From contig CANPVM010000008.1 in NCBI GenBank assembly GCA_947581805.1, positions 1 through 64,000 on the forward strand: DNA of 64,000 nucleotides, given 5' to 3'. Made by a program: the position numbers and the translations under genes. Of the stretch, positions 28,960 to 37,477 are shown piece by piece (positions within the stretch are counted from its first letter, which is position 1; the number at the start of each line of letters is the position of its first letter). The stretch comes from an uncultured Clostridia bacterium (lineage in GTDB: Bacteria > Bacillota > Clostridia > TANB77 > CAG-508). The notes under the pieces are model-generated. The model had not been told where the DNA came from and searched no databases. It saw only the letters and a program-made list of their open reading frames with translations.

Positions 28960-29976
28960 ATGAAATCATATAAGTTAGCAATTGTTGGCGCTACTGGCGT
29001 AGTTGGAAGAACTGTTTTAAAAGTATTGGAAGAAAAAAAGTTACCAATTTCCGAATATGTACTTTTTGCTTCAAAACGCTCTTGTGGCACAAAACTACAT
29101 TTTATGGGAAAGGATTATGAAGTACGAGAATTAACTGAAACTTCTTTTGATGAAGGTTTTGATTTTGCTATTTTTTCAGCAGGTGGTGATACTGCTAAAA
29201 AATTTGCTCCTATTGCCGCTTCCAAAGGTTGTATTGTAGTAGACAACAGTAGTGCTTTTCGTATGGAGAAAGATGTTCCTTTAATAGTACCAGAAGTAAA
29301 TTCAGAAGAAATTAAGAATCATAGAGGCATTATTGCCAACCCTAATTGTTCTACTATTCAAGCAGTGGTTGCCTTAAAACCACTCGATACAAAATATCAT
29401 ATTAAAAGAATTGTATATTCTACTTATCAAGCAGTTTCAGGAGCTGGCTCAAAAGGAATTTTTGATTTAGAAAATGGAATTCATGATTTTGAAAATAAGC
29501 AAGATTATGCACTTCAAAAATTTCCTTACCCTATTTTCAACAACTGTTTACCACATATTGATGTATTTTTAGAAAATGGCTATACCAAAGAAGAAGAAAA
29601 AATGATAAACGAAACTAGGAAAATTCTAAAAAGACCAGATTTAAAAATTACTGCTACAACCATACGCGTTCCTGTTTTTAACTCACATAGTGAATCTATT
29701 AACGTAGAATTTGAAAAAGATTTTGACTTAAAAGAATTAGTGTTAACATTAAAAAATGCTCCTAATGTAATTGTTCAAGATGATGTCAAAAATAATATTT
29801 ACCCTCTTGCTACCAATGCTACTGGACATGACGAAGTATTTGTTGGAAGAATTAGACGAGATGAAAGCATAAAATCTGGCATTAATCTTTGGGTAGTTGC
29901 TGATAACATTCGAAAAGGAGCTGCAAGTAATGCGATTCAAATTGTAGAAAAATTAATTGATTTTGATAACAATTAA
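28960..29976 (+). CDS. asd: aspartate-semialdehyde dehydrogenase
   Basis: A 338-residue NADPH-dependent enzyme that reduces aspartyl phosphate to the semialdehyde, the branch point to lysine, diaminopimelate, threonine and methionine. The Rossmann motif LAIVGATGVVGRT is at residues 5-17, the catalytic cysteine lies in ANPNCSTIQ near 128, and the active-site region TYQAVSGAG follows. ATG 28960 is used because GAAAGGATG precedes it. It leads a plus-strand set asd, dapA, HD gene and dapB, which together point to diaminopimelate synthesis for cell wall and spores. Confidence 0.95.
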   Translation: MKSYKLAIVGATGVVGRTVLKVLEEKKLPISEYVLFASKRSCGTKLHFMGKDYEVRELTETSFDEGFDFAIFSAGGDTAKKFAPIAASKGCIVVDNSSAFRMEKDVPLIVPEVNSEEIKNHRGIIANPNCSTIQAVVALKPLDTKYHIKRIVYSTYQAVSGAGSKGIFDLENGIHDFENKQDYALQKFPYPIFNNCLPHIDVFLENGYTKEEEKMINETRKILKRPDLKITATTIRVPVFNSHSESINVEFEKDFDLKELVLTLKNAPNVIVQDDVKNNIYPLATNATGHDEVFVGRIRRDESIKSGINLWVVADNIRKGAASNAIQIVEKLIDFDNN

Positions 29977-30109
29977 TATTACCCTATTTATTTTTATAAC
30001 TTTTTTGCAAAACTATTTATTTTTTAAAGGCTTTATCATATAATAACAATAGTTTGAAATATAATTATATTTCTTGCTCTATATTGCCTTTACGAAAGGA
30101 CGAAAAAAT

Positions 30110-30997
30110 ATGAAAAAAATTTTATTTAAAGGATGTGGAACTGCTATCGCCACTCCATTTACCGAAGATGGTATTAATTTTGAAGAATTTGGAAAACTAA
30201 TCGAAGAGCAAATTCAAAATGGTGTTGATGCCATTATCGTTTGTGGTACGACAGGTGAAAGCTCTACCATGACAGAAGAAGAAAAAAAGCAAACAATTAA
30301 GTTTGCTATTGACAAAGCAAATAAGCGTGTTCCTATTATTGCAGGTACAGGTGGAAATAACACAAAAGCCGTTATTTCTATGTCAAAATATGCAGAAAGT
30401 GTTGGTGCAGACGGACTTTTAATTGTTACTCCATACTATAACAAAACCACACAAGCGGGGCTTGTAGCACATTATACAGCTATTGCAAAAGAAGTAAGCC
30501 TTCCTATTATTCTATATAGTGTTCCTAGTAGAACTGGTGTTAATATTAATCCAGAAACTTGCTTGGAATTATCGAAAATAGAAAATATTGTTGCTATAAA
30601 AGAAGCCTCTGGTAACATTTCACAAATTGCAAAAATTGCATCTTTATGCCAAGATAACTTACATATTTATTCTGGCAATGATGACCAAATTGTTCCTATT
30701 CTTTCTTTAGGAGGTCTTGGCGTTATTTCTGTATTATCGAATATTGAGCCAAAGTTTACTCACGACATGGTAATGGATTATTTAGAAGGAAAACACAAAG
30801 AAGCAATGGAAGCACAACTAAAATGTTTACCATTAGTAGAAGCGTTGTTTTGCGAAGTAAACCCAATTCCAGTAAAAGAAGCTTTAAATTTAGTAGGTTA
30901 TAACTACGGTGTACCTCGACTTCCTTTAATTCCAATTAGTGTAGTTGGAAAACAGAAATTAGAAAAAGCAATGAAGGAATTTGGTACAATATCTTAA
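30110..30997 (+). CDS. dapA: 4-hydroxy-tetrahydrodipicolinate synthase
   Basis: A 295-residue TIM-barrel aldolase that condenses pyruvate with aspartate semialdehyde. Signatures are GTAIATPF near the start, VCGTTGESSTMT, the tyrosine motif LLIVTPYYNKTT, LYSVPSRTGVN and the Schiff-base lysine in VAIKEASGN near residue 162. ATG 30110 follows GAAAGGACG. It lies about 130 bases after asd, with no terminator seen between them. Confidence 0.96.
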   Translation: MKKILFKGCGTAIATPFTEDGINFEEFGKLIEEQIQNGVDAIIVCGTTGESSTMTEEEKKQTIKFAIDKANKRVPIIAGTGGNNTKAVISMSKYAESVGADGLLIVTPYYNKTTQAGLVAHYTAIAKEVSLPIILYSVPSRTGVNINPETCLELSKIENIVAIKEASGNISQIAKIASLCQDNLHIYSGNDDQIVPILSLGGLGVISVLSNIEPKFTHDMVMDYLEGKHKEAMEAQLKCLPLVEALFCEVNPIPVKEALNLVGYNYGVPRLPLIPISVVGKQKLEKAMKEFGTIS

Positions 30998-31112
30998 TAT
31001 TTTTTAAATTTATTTGCTTTTTTATTTGGTTATGCTATAATAAAAGTTAGAATGATTAAAATATAAAATTAGAACATATACAAAAGAGAGATAAAGGGGA
31101 ATTTGAAAGACA

Positions 31113-31670
31113 ATGAGTAATTTACTTATCAAAAAGGAGATTAATAAAGCAAATCTCAATCAATATGCCGAGTTTTATTCACTTGTGCAAGATGTTATTT
31201 CAAATAAAACAGTACAGCACATGAAAGATTTCAGACAACACTATGATACCAACACTTTTGAACATTGTTTTCATGTTGCTTATATTAGTTATAAAATATG
31301 CAAAAAATTAGGGTTAGATTATAAAGCTGTAGCACGTGCTGGTATGCTTCACGACTTATTTCTATATGATTGGAGAAAAAGTGGTAAGCTTTTAAATTTA
31401 GAGCGTAAACATGCTTTTATACATCCACAAATTGCTTTAGAAAATGCATCAAAATTATTTGACTTAAGTAAAAAAGAACAAGATATTATTATAAAACACA
31501 TGTGGCCAGTTACACTTCGCCTTCCAAAATATCCAGAGTCTTTTATAGTTACTTTTGTTGATAAATATAGTGCTTTGCAAGAATCGTTTGTGTTCTATCA
31601 CTCTTTCTTGCAAAAGAAAAAAATATATAAATATGCTTATATATTTCTTTGCTTGTTAATTTTAGTTTAG
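31113..31670 (+). CDS. HD-domain phosphohydrolase family protein
   Basis: A 185-residue protein with the HD metal site: His in FEHCFHVAYISY near residue 50, AGMLHDLFLYDW near 74-85, and further His residues in KHAFIHPQIA and IIIKHMWPV. The family hydrolyses phosphate esters, often of nucleotides, and the substrate here is not predictable. A C-terminal hydrophobic helix (AYIFLCLLILV) ends the protein. It lies between dapA and dapB on the same strand, followed by a long nested hairpin. Confidence 0.8.
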   Translation: MSNLLIKKEINKANLNQYAEFYSLVQDVISNKTVQHMKDFRQHYDTNTFEHCFHVAYISYKICKKLGLDYKAVARAGMLHDLFLYDWRKSGKLLNLERKHAFIHPQIALENASKLFDLSKKEQDIIIKHMWPVTLRLPKYPESFIVTFVDKYSALQESFVFYHSFLQKKKIYKYAYIFLCLLILV

Positions 31671-31687
31671 TAAATTGATAAATTAAG

Positions 31688-31771
31688 AACGGGGGTTAAA
31701 TTTTTAAAGGTGTGAATAAATTGTGAAAAATAAAAAAAGTTATTCACATTTTGGAAAATTTAATCCCCGTT
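31688..31771 (+). repeat. 84-base nested hairpin before dapB
   Basis: The outer stem pairs 31688-31704 with 31755-31771 over 17 bp, including one G-U. Inside it is a second 9-bp stem (31711-31719 with 31740-31748). The outer arms read AACGGGG and CCCCGTT, and T residues follow, so it may terminate or attenuate transcription before dapB. Confidence 0.7.
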
Positions 31772-31798
31772 TTTCATACTTTCAAGGAGGTCTTTTAT

Positions 31799-32542
31799 AT
31801 GAAAGTTTTAATTCATGGTGTTAATGGAAAAATGGGACAAGAAGTGCAAAAGCAATTAGATGCTTATGAAGATTGTGTTTTACTTGGAGGCTTTGATAAA
31901 GAAAATACAGGAAAATTTGCCTTCCCTGTTTATACTAATTATGAAGATATTGCAGAAAAACCAGATGTTATTATTGACTTTTCAATTCCAAAGGCTACTC
32001 TTACAATGCTTGCTTATGCAAAAAAAGAACATATTCCTGTTGTTATTGCAACCACTGGTTTTAGTAAAGAGGAAAATGAGCAGATTATGGAATGTTCTAA
32101 AGATTTACCTATTTTTAAATCTGCCAATATGTCTTTTGATATTAACTTAATGACTAGAATATTACAAGAAGTTGCAAAAGCACTTCCTAATACAGATATC
32201 GAAATTATTGAAGCACATCACAATAGAAAAATTGATAGTCCTAGTGGTACTGCTCTTTTACTTGCTGATAGTATTAACAAAGCCTTAGATAATAGCATGT
32301 ATTATGAATTTGATAGACACAATAAACATGAAAAACGCTCAAAAAATGAAATTGGTTTTTCTTCAATTCGTGGCGGTAATATTGTAGGTGAGCATACCGT
32401 AGAATTTATTGGTGAAAATGAAACGTTTGAAATTACTCATAAAGCTTATTCTCGTTCTATTTTTGCAGATGGTGCTATTAAAGCTGCTCGCTTTTTAGTA
32501 AATAAGCCAAATGGATTTTATACAATGGATGATTTATTTTAA
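31799..32542 (+). CDS. dapB: 4-hydroxy-tetrahydrodipicolinate reductase
   Basis: A 247-residue NAD(P)H-dependent reductase of the diaminopimelate pathway, the step after DapA. The nucleotide-binding motif VLIHGVNGKMGQEV opens the protein, the VIATTGFSKEE segment follows, and the substrate motif EAHHNRKIDSPSGTA lies near residue 140 with GGNIVGEHTV after it. ATG 31799 follows a perfect AAGGAGGT site, so longer frames are rejected. It ends next to a large palindrome at 32546-32606. Confidence 0.95.
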   Translation: MKVLIHGVNGKMGQEVQKQLDAYEDCVLLGGFDKENTGKFAFPVYTNYEDIAEKPDVIIDFSIPKATLTMLAYAKKEHIPVVIATTGFSKEENEQIMECSKDLPIFKSANMSFDINLMTRILQEVAKALPNTDIEIIEAHHNRKIDSPSGTALLLADSINKALDNSMYYEFDRHNKHEKRSKNEIGFSSIRGGNIVGEHTVEFIGENETFEITHKAYSRSIFADGAIKAARFLVNKPNGFYTMDDLF

Positions 32543-32545
32543 AAA

Positions 32546-32606
32546 TTAGGGACGGGTCTAAAAATTTAATTTCATTTTTATATTAAATTTTTAGACCCGT
32601 CCCTAA
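32546..32606. terminator. 25-bp perfect palindrome between convergent genes
   Basis: Bases 32546-32570 and 32582-32606 are perfect inverted repeats with an 11-base loop. A further partial copy of the right arm (CCGTCCCTAATTTTT) follows at about 32608-32622. It separates dapB from the convergent DUF4363 gene and probably terminates both. The GGGACGGGTC arm recurs as GACCCGTCCC at 49369. Confidence 0.8.
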
Positions 32607-32620
32607 TCCGTCCCTAATTT

Positions 32621-33010
32621 TTAAAAAATATTCTTAATATCTAATTTAAACTTGTCATCGATGTGGTGAAGAATAAAAACGCCTTTTTCTAGTTCTGGAA
32701 TTGCTTCTTGATATTCTTCTATCTCAATATGAGCATTTAAAGAGGTAAGTTCTGTTTCCACCTTTTCTAATTCGTCATGTTCAATGAAAAAGGCAAGTTT
32801 TTCATATTTTTCTTTCCATGTATTTTGAATTTCTTCCATTCTTTCTTCTACTTCTTCTTTTGCTATTTCCTCTTGCTCTAGTTTTCCTTTTAATTCTTCT
32901 AATTTTTGGTTAATTGTTTCTACCGATTTGGTAGTGTAATTTTGTGTGATTATATTAAAACCTACTACTAAAGCAATAACAATAGCACAAATAATAAAGT
33001 CTTTACGCAT
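32621..33010 (-). CDS. DUF4363-like membrane protein
   Basis: A 129-residue protein with an N-terminal helix (residues 6-22, IICAIVIALVVGFNII) and a long acidic coiled coil, ending in beta/helical sequence (KGVFILHHIDDKF). It matches the small DUF4363 proteins that accompany DUF421 genes. The start at 33010 (GAAGGGAGAAA site) overlaps the end of the DUF421 gene by 8 bases, so the two are translationally coupled. The function is unknown. Confidence 0.75.
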   Translation of the reverse strand: MRKDFIICAIVIALVVGFNIITQNYTTKSVETINQKLEELKGKLEQEEIAKEEVEERMEEIQNTWKEKYEKLAFFIEHDELEKVETELTSLNAHIEIEEYQEAIPELEKGVFILHHIDDKFKLDIKNIF

Positions 33011-33690
33011 TTTTATTTCTCCCTTCTTTTGCTTGGCAAAAGAAATTTCCTTTTCCATCAATGGTTGCAATTAACGCTTCTTCTGGTTTGATTCCAAATT
33101 GATTTACCTGTTTTAAAAGCCAATTATAATCTTTTCCTAATTTTTCTAAATTGTCTTTCATAATTTTTCCGTCTACTACTAAATCGTAAGAAATTCCCTC
33201 ATATTCTGGCATAATATTGAAATCTTCTGGTGTTGTGTTTCTTTTATTTGGCTTTGGAATGACGGTTACTTGTCCACTGGTTTCTAAAATAGCATACTCG
33301 ACATCTCCCATGTCAAATATATTGTTTCCTCTTAACCTTTCTTGTAATTCGTTAATGGTAAATCTTTCTTTTTTCATATTTTTTTCTACAATTTTACCTC
33401 GATATATTAAAATAGATGGTTTTCCACATAGAATTTCCCTCATACGAACACTTTTTAAGTTAATAAGGGAAATAGTTAAATGCATGACAAGTAATCCTAA
33501 AATTGGAACAATGCCATTACTAATTGGAATTCCGAGGTTCTGACATAGGAATAGTTGCCAAATCTGCAATCATAATGGAAATAGCAAGTTCAAATGGTTG
33601 CAATTGCCCTATTTCACGTTTTCCCATAAAACGCATAACCACCAAAACGAGTATGTATAAAATTATAGTTCTTACAAATATTAATAACAT
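33003..33690 (-). CDS. DUF421 (YetF-like) membrane protein, requires a +1 shift at CGGA (33534)
   Basis: From ATG 33690 (GGAGA site) the frame encodes 52 residues with a first membrane helix (MLLIFVRTIILYILVLVVM), GKREIGQLQPFELAI and the conserved phrase ending in MSEP. It then meets CGG (33534-33532) and, unshifted, stops four codons later. Skipping the C gives GIPISNGIVPILGL and an open frame to 33003, for 228 residues, the normal family length. The rest has KPSILIYRGKI and the cytoplasmic domain (DVEYAILETSGQVTV). The molecular function of DUF421 proteins is not established. The intact sequence on both sides suggests recoding rather than loss. Confidence 0.85.
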
Positions 33691-33895
33691 AGATTTCTCC
33701 TTTTGTATTTTTTATTTCAAAATGCATTGTTTGTTTTTTTCTTTAATTTCTAAATGCAAGTTTATTTTATTTTTCACATTTTTTTGCTCATTTATTCACT
33801 TTTTGTATATTTTTAAAAAAGATGTGAATACTAACATTATAAAACCATGTAAATTGCAATATATTTGTAAATTTTCAAATAAGGAGGTTTTAGTT

Positions 33896-34273
33896 ATGTC
33901 AGAGAATCAAACTCAAAGTCAATCTCAAAGTGGTGCTAGCACCGTATGGCAAATTGTTGGTAGATTAATTACTGCTGCTATCGTTCTTGCCATTACTGCA
34001 TTTTTTACACCAGGATTTCAAATTAGTAATATCTGGGCATTAGCAGCTGCTGCTATTGTTCTTACTGTTATAGATTACTTAATTGTAAAATTTACTGGTC
34101 TTCATGCTAGTCCTTTTGGTAAAGGTTTTGTAGGATTTGTACTTTCTGCTGTTATTTTATACGTAACACAATATTTCGTAGCAGGATATACAATTTCTTG
34201 GATGGCTGCTATTATAGGTGCTATCATTTATGGTGTTGTTGACTACTTTTTACCTGGCGAACAACAAATGTAA
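33896..34273 (+). CDS. phage holin family 4-TM membrane protein
   Basis: A 125-residue protein with a short Ser/Gln-rich N terminus and four hydrophobic helices (from VGRLITAAIVLAITAFFTPG to SWMAAIIGAIIYGVVDYFLP). This is the layout of the PF04020-type holin-like family, which is also found as chromosomal genes. It starts at ATG 33896 with AAGGAGG upstream. A longer open frame from 33524 is discarded because it runs antisense to the DUF421 gene. No lysin is nearby, so a phage lysis role is unlikely. Confidence 0.78.
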   Translation: MSENQTQSQSQSGASTVWQIVGRLITAAIVLAITAFFTPGFQISNIWALAAAAIVLTVIDYLIVKFTGLHASPFGKGFVGFVLSAVILYVTQYFVAGYTISWMAAIIGAIIYGVVDYFLPGEQQM

Positions 34274-34299
34274 TGTTTTTTAAATAATTTTATAAAACA

Positions 34300-34336
34300 A
34301 AAAGAAAAGAAGAATGTTAATTTCTTCTTTTCTTTT
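34300..34336. terminator. bidirectional terminator
   Basis: A 15-bp perfect inverted repeat (34300-34314 with 34322-34336) of A/G against T/C lies between the convergent holin-like gene and the pyrophosphorylase gene. Confidence 0.8.
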
Positions 34337-35569
34337 ATGAATTTTTCCAATACTCCTCATACAACCTTCTTGCCGTTTCTGGGCTATCGTTTCCTTCTTT
34401 ATTTTTTACTGGTGCAAAGTCTTCTTCTCTTTTGCCACGAAGTAAAGTGATGTTTTCAAAAAAAGGAAAACTGTCAAAAATAAATTGTTCAAATTTATAA
34501 CAATTTGGCTCTTTTGCTTCTATGAAGCTTCCTTCTTTATAATAGTTAATTTTCTTTACTGCAATATGGTATGGCAAAGTTTTTTCTGCTATCTTTTCTA
34601 AGGCAGAAAGAGAAAATAAATTGCACATAATATGGGATTCTCCATAAACAAGTTCACCATTTTCATCTCGTAATTCTGCAAGCTCTTTTGGAAGTTCTGT
34701 ATATTCTATAACAGATGGCTTACCATTTTTCTTACAAAATACCCCTACCCTTTCTTCTGGACTTGCCTTTACAATAGCTTTAGAAGCTATTTGATTATTT
34801 TGTTTGATTGTTAGTCCAAGTAAAACAGGCTCTACCATTTTTAGTAAAACATTATCTACAGAACCAATAAAAATCCATTCAATATTTTTTTGTCTCATAT
34901 CTTCTAAAATGCCATTTTCTTTCATAGAACGATAAATACTTCCATTGCCATCAGAAGCTAGCATAATATTTCCTTCTTTATTAAATAGAAACTGTTTATT
35001 TTTCCCAAGTAAAGGCATTTCCCCTTGCTCAAAGAAAACAATTTGCTGTTTTGGATATTCAAAATAGTTATTTTCTTCAAAAAATACAATGGTTTGAGTT
35101 CTATTTTCTTTACTTACCATTATGTACCAAGGAATAGTGGTTTGATATTTTTCATTTGCTCTTTTTAATGTATCTGCTAAAATTTCAAATAAAGATTTTG
35201 CTTTTGGCTTTACTTCCATCATGAATGTTCCTTTTGGTCCGATTATGTCCAAGCCTGGTTCCGTTGCCCACCTGCCATAGTAACTATAGCATACTTTCCT
35301 TGTTTTATGATGTGAACTCCTATTTGCTTATATTCTTCTTTTTCTTCCTGGCTTAGATGCTCTAAATCCACATAAGGAATGCTTTCTATTTTTTCTTCTT
35401 TAAAATTTTCTTTTTCTTCTATTTTCATTTTTGCTTTTTCTATTTTTTCAAAATCAAGTTCTAATACTTGCTCTATTAATTCTTGTTTTTTATTTTTTTC
35501 TAATTCTTTTAGCACTTCTTCTTGTTCATATCTTCTTAATAACTTTGTTGCTTCTTCGTATTTGTTCAT
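34335..35569 (-). CDS. UDP-sugar pyrophosphorylase (UDPGP type 1), requires two +1 shifts at CGGA (35263 and 35241)
   Basis: The family forms UDP-sugars (UDP-GlcNAc or UDP-Glc) from UTP and sugar 1-phosphate. From ATG 35569 (GAAGGAGA site) 102 residues lead to IVTMAGGQ. CGG at 35263 then ends the frame six codons later unless the C is skipped. The shifted frame gives GTRLGHN and meets a second CGG at 35241. Skipping that C too gives GPKGTFMMEV and an open frame to 34335. The joined loop GGQGTRLGHNGPKGTF is the family nucleotide-binding signature. Later motifs (LASDGNGSIY and GKREEDFAPVKN) are intact. The total is 410 residues, as expected. Which sugar is used is uncertain. Confidence 0.88.
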
Positions 35570-35813
35570 TTTATTTTTCTCCTTCCTGCCTCTTTCTGTA
35601 AAACACTTAAGTAATTTTAATAGCATTGTCTAAAAATAAATATTACTCGTATATTCTTAGTCTAATTTCATTATAACCGTTACTATATCATATTATCATA
35701 TTCCTTAAAATTGTTCAAATATTTTTATTTTTTTAGTCATAACTTTGGATTTGCTCAAATATACATTAATTAAAGTTTATTAGTACAAACATTTTAAGGA
35801 GGTATTTATTTTC

Positions 35814-37295
35814 ATGGAAGAAAATTTATCAGTATATCAAGATATAGCAAAACGTACCGATGGCGATATTTATGTTGGAGTAGTAGGACCTGTTAGAACC
35901 GGTAAATCTACCTTTATTAAACGCTTCATGGATTTACTTGTCATTCCAAACATAGATAATGAATACAAAAGAGAAAGAGCTTTGGATGAACTGCCACAAA
36001 GTGCTTCTGGCAGAACCATTATGACGACAGAGCCAAAATTTATTCCCAATGAAGCAGTAGAAATTACCTTAGGTGAAAACATTAAATTAAAAACTCGTAT
36101 GGTAGATTGTGTAGGTTATTTGGTTGACAATGCCATCGGTTATTTAGAAGATGATGTTCCTCGTATGGTAAAAACTCCATGGAATGAAGATGAAATTCCT
36201 TTTGAACAAGCAGCAGAAATGGGAACTAAAAAGGTTATTGAAGAACATTCTACAATTGGTATTTTAGTAACCACCGATGGTTCTATTACCGATATTCCAA
36301 GAGAAGATTATATTGAAGCAGAAGCACGAGTAGTAAGTGAATTAAAAGCGCTTCATAAACCATTTGTAATTGTTTTAAATTCTGCTAATAGCACATCAGA
36401 CTATACTAGGTCTTTAGCAAAAAAATTAGAAGAAAAATATTCTGTTCCAGTTATTCCAACAGATTGTTCAACTTTGGATTTAGAAGATATCAATACTATT
36501 TTTAGCAAAATTTTATACGAATTCCCTGTAGAAACTATTGAACTAAACTTTCCTCGTTGGGTGGATGGTTTATCTTCTGAACACTGGCTAAAAAAAGAGT
36601 TACATTCTGAAATTAAAGAAGCATTTAGTAATGTTCGTTTATTAAAGCAAGTAGATATGAGTGTGCAAAAAATTCAAAAAACAGAAATTATTCAAAAGAC
36701 GATGGTAGATGAAATTTTACTTGGAACTGGCTCAGTACACATTTCTATTCAACTAATGGATGAGTTATTTTATAAGGTACTAACAGAAATTTCTGGTGTT
36801 GATATTTCCAATGAAGGTGATTTATTTTCAACTATTACTTCCTTTGCACAAACTAAAAAAGAATATGACAAAATTGCCTATGCTTTAGAAGAAGTAAAGA
36901 CAAAAGGTTATGGAATTGTTACTCCTTCTATGGAAGAATTAATTTTAGATGAACCAGAAATGGTAAAACAAGGTTCTCGCTTTGGAGTTAAGTTAAAAGC
37001 AAAAGCACCTTCAATACACATGATAAGAGCTGACATTGAAACTGAAGTTTCCCCTATTGTTGGCAGTGAAAAACAATCGGAAGAATTAGTGAATTACTTA
37101 CTTTCTGAATTTGAATCAGACCCAATTAAAATTTGGGAATCCAATATTTTTGGAAAAAGTTTGCATGAACTTGTAAATGAAGGATTACAAAATAAACTTT
37201 GCAGAATGCCAGAAGATGCTCAAGCAAAATTACAAGAAACGTTAGAAAGAATTGTCAACGAAGGCAGTGGCGGATTAATTTGTATTATTCTTTAA
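35814..37295 (+). CDS. spoIVA: SpoIVA, spore coat morphogenetic ATPase
   Basis: A 493-residue protein that polymerises on the forespore surface to form the base of the coat, driven by ATP hydrolysis. The Walker A loop GVVGPVRTGKSTFIKRF is at residues 22-38, with DCVGYLVDNA and the NSANSTSD segment after it. The C terminus ends in the short hydrophobic GGLICIIL typical of the family. The ATG has AAGGAGG upstream. Transcription in the mother cell is expected, but I could not locate a certain sigma-E promoter. Note that the Walker A loop here is in normal frame. Confidence 0.96.
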   Translation: MEENLSVYQDIAKRTDGDIYVGVVGPVRTGKSTFIKRFMDLLVIPNIDNEYKRERALDELPQSASGRTIMTTEPKFIPNEAVEITLGENIKLKTRMVDCVGYLVDNAIGYLEDDVPRMVKTPWNEDEIPFEQAAEMGTKKVIEEHSTIGILVTTDGSITDIPREDYIEAEARVVSELKALHKPFVIVLNSANSTSDYTRSLAKKLEEKYSVPVIPTDCSTLDLEDINTIFSKILYEFPVETIELNFPRWVDGLSSEHWLKKELHSEIKEAFSNVRLLKQVDMSVQKIQKTEIIQKTMVDEILLGTGSVHISIQLMDELFYKVLTEISGVDISNEGDLFSTITSFAQTKKEYDKIAYALEEVKTKGYGIVTPSMEELILDEPEMVKQGSRFGVKLKAKAPSIHMIRADIETEVSPIVGSEKQSEELVNYLLSEFESDPIKIWESNIFGKSLHELVNEGLQNKLCRMPEDAQAKLQETLERIVNEGSGGLICIIL

Positions 37296-37343
37296 ATAAA
37301 TAATGTTCATTGCTCTTTCTATCATTAAATTATTTTAGCAGCT

Positions 37344-37374
37344 CCCCACTAGTTAATTCTAGTTGGGTTTTTAT
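37344..37374 (+). terminator. terminator of spoIVA
   Basis: CCCACTAG pairs with CTAGTTGGG (one bulge) and is followed by TTTTTAT. It lies about 50 bases past the spoIVA stop. Confidence 0.75.
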
Positions 37375-37477
37375 TTATAATAAAAAAGCCTCTTCTTAAT
37401 TATTTTTTAAGAAAAAATATTTTGCTTTTTAAGAAATCTATAGTATAATATTTTTAGAAAATAAAAGGAGGTCACCA

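Noticed and set aside
33524-33895. Long N-terminal extension of the holin-like gene
   Set aside because: It runs antisense to the DUF421 gene, and the AAGGAGG site fixes the start at 33896.
13801-35263. Simple P-site +1 slippage as the mechanism
   Set aside because: The codons before CGG are GCA, TCA, CCT, CAA and AAT. None lets the same tRNA re-pair well one base downstream.
13801-35263. Homopolymer sequencing error as the cause of the frameshifts
   Set aside because: The extra base is a C in mixed sequence, not in a run, and always before GGA. Many other GGAA sites in the window are intact. A systematic assembly problem still cannot be excluded without reads.
10144-35569. Calling addA, recG, DUF421 and the pyrophosphorylase pseudogenes
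   Set aside because: All five breaks occur at the same tetranucleotide, each restores a conserved glycine, and the downstream frames are fully open. Random decay would not give this.
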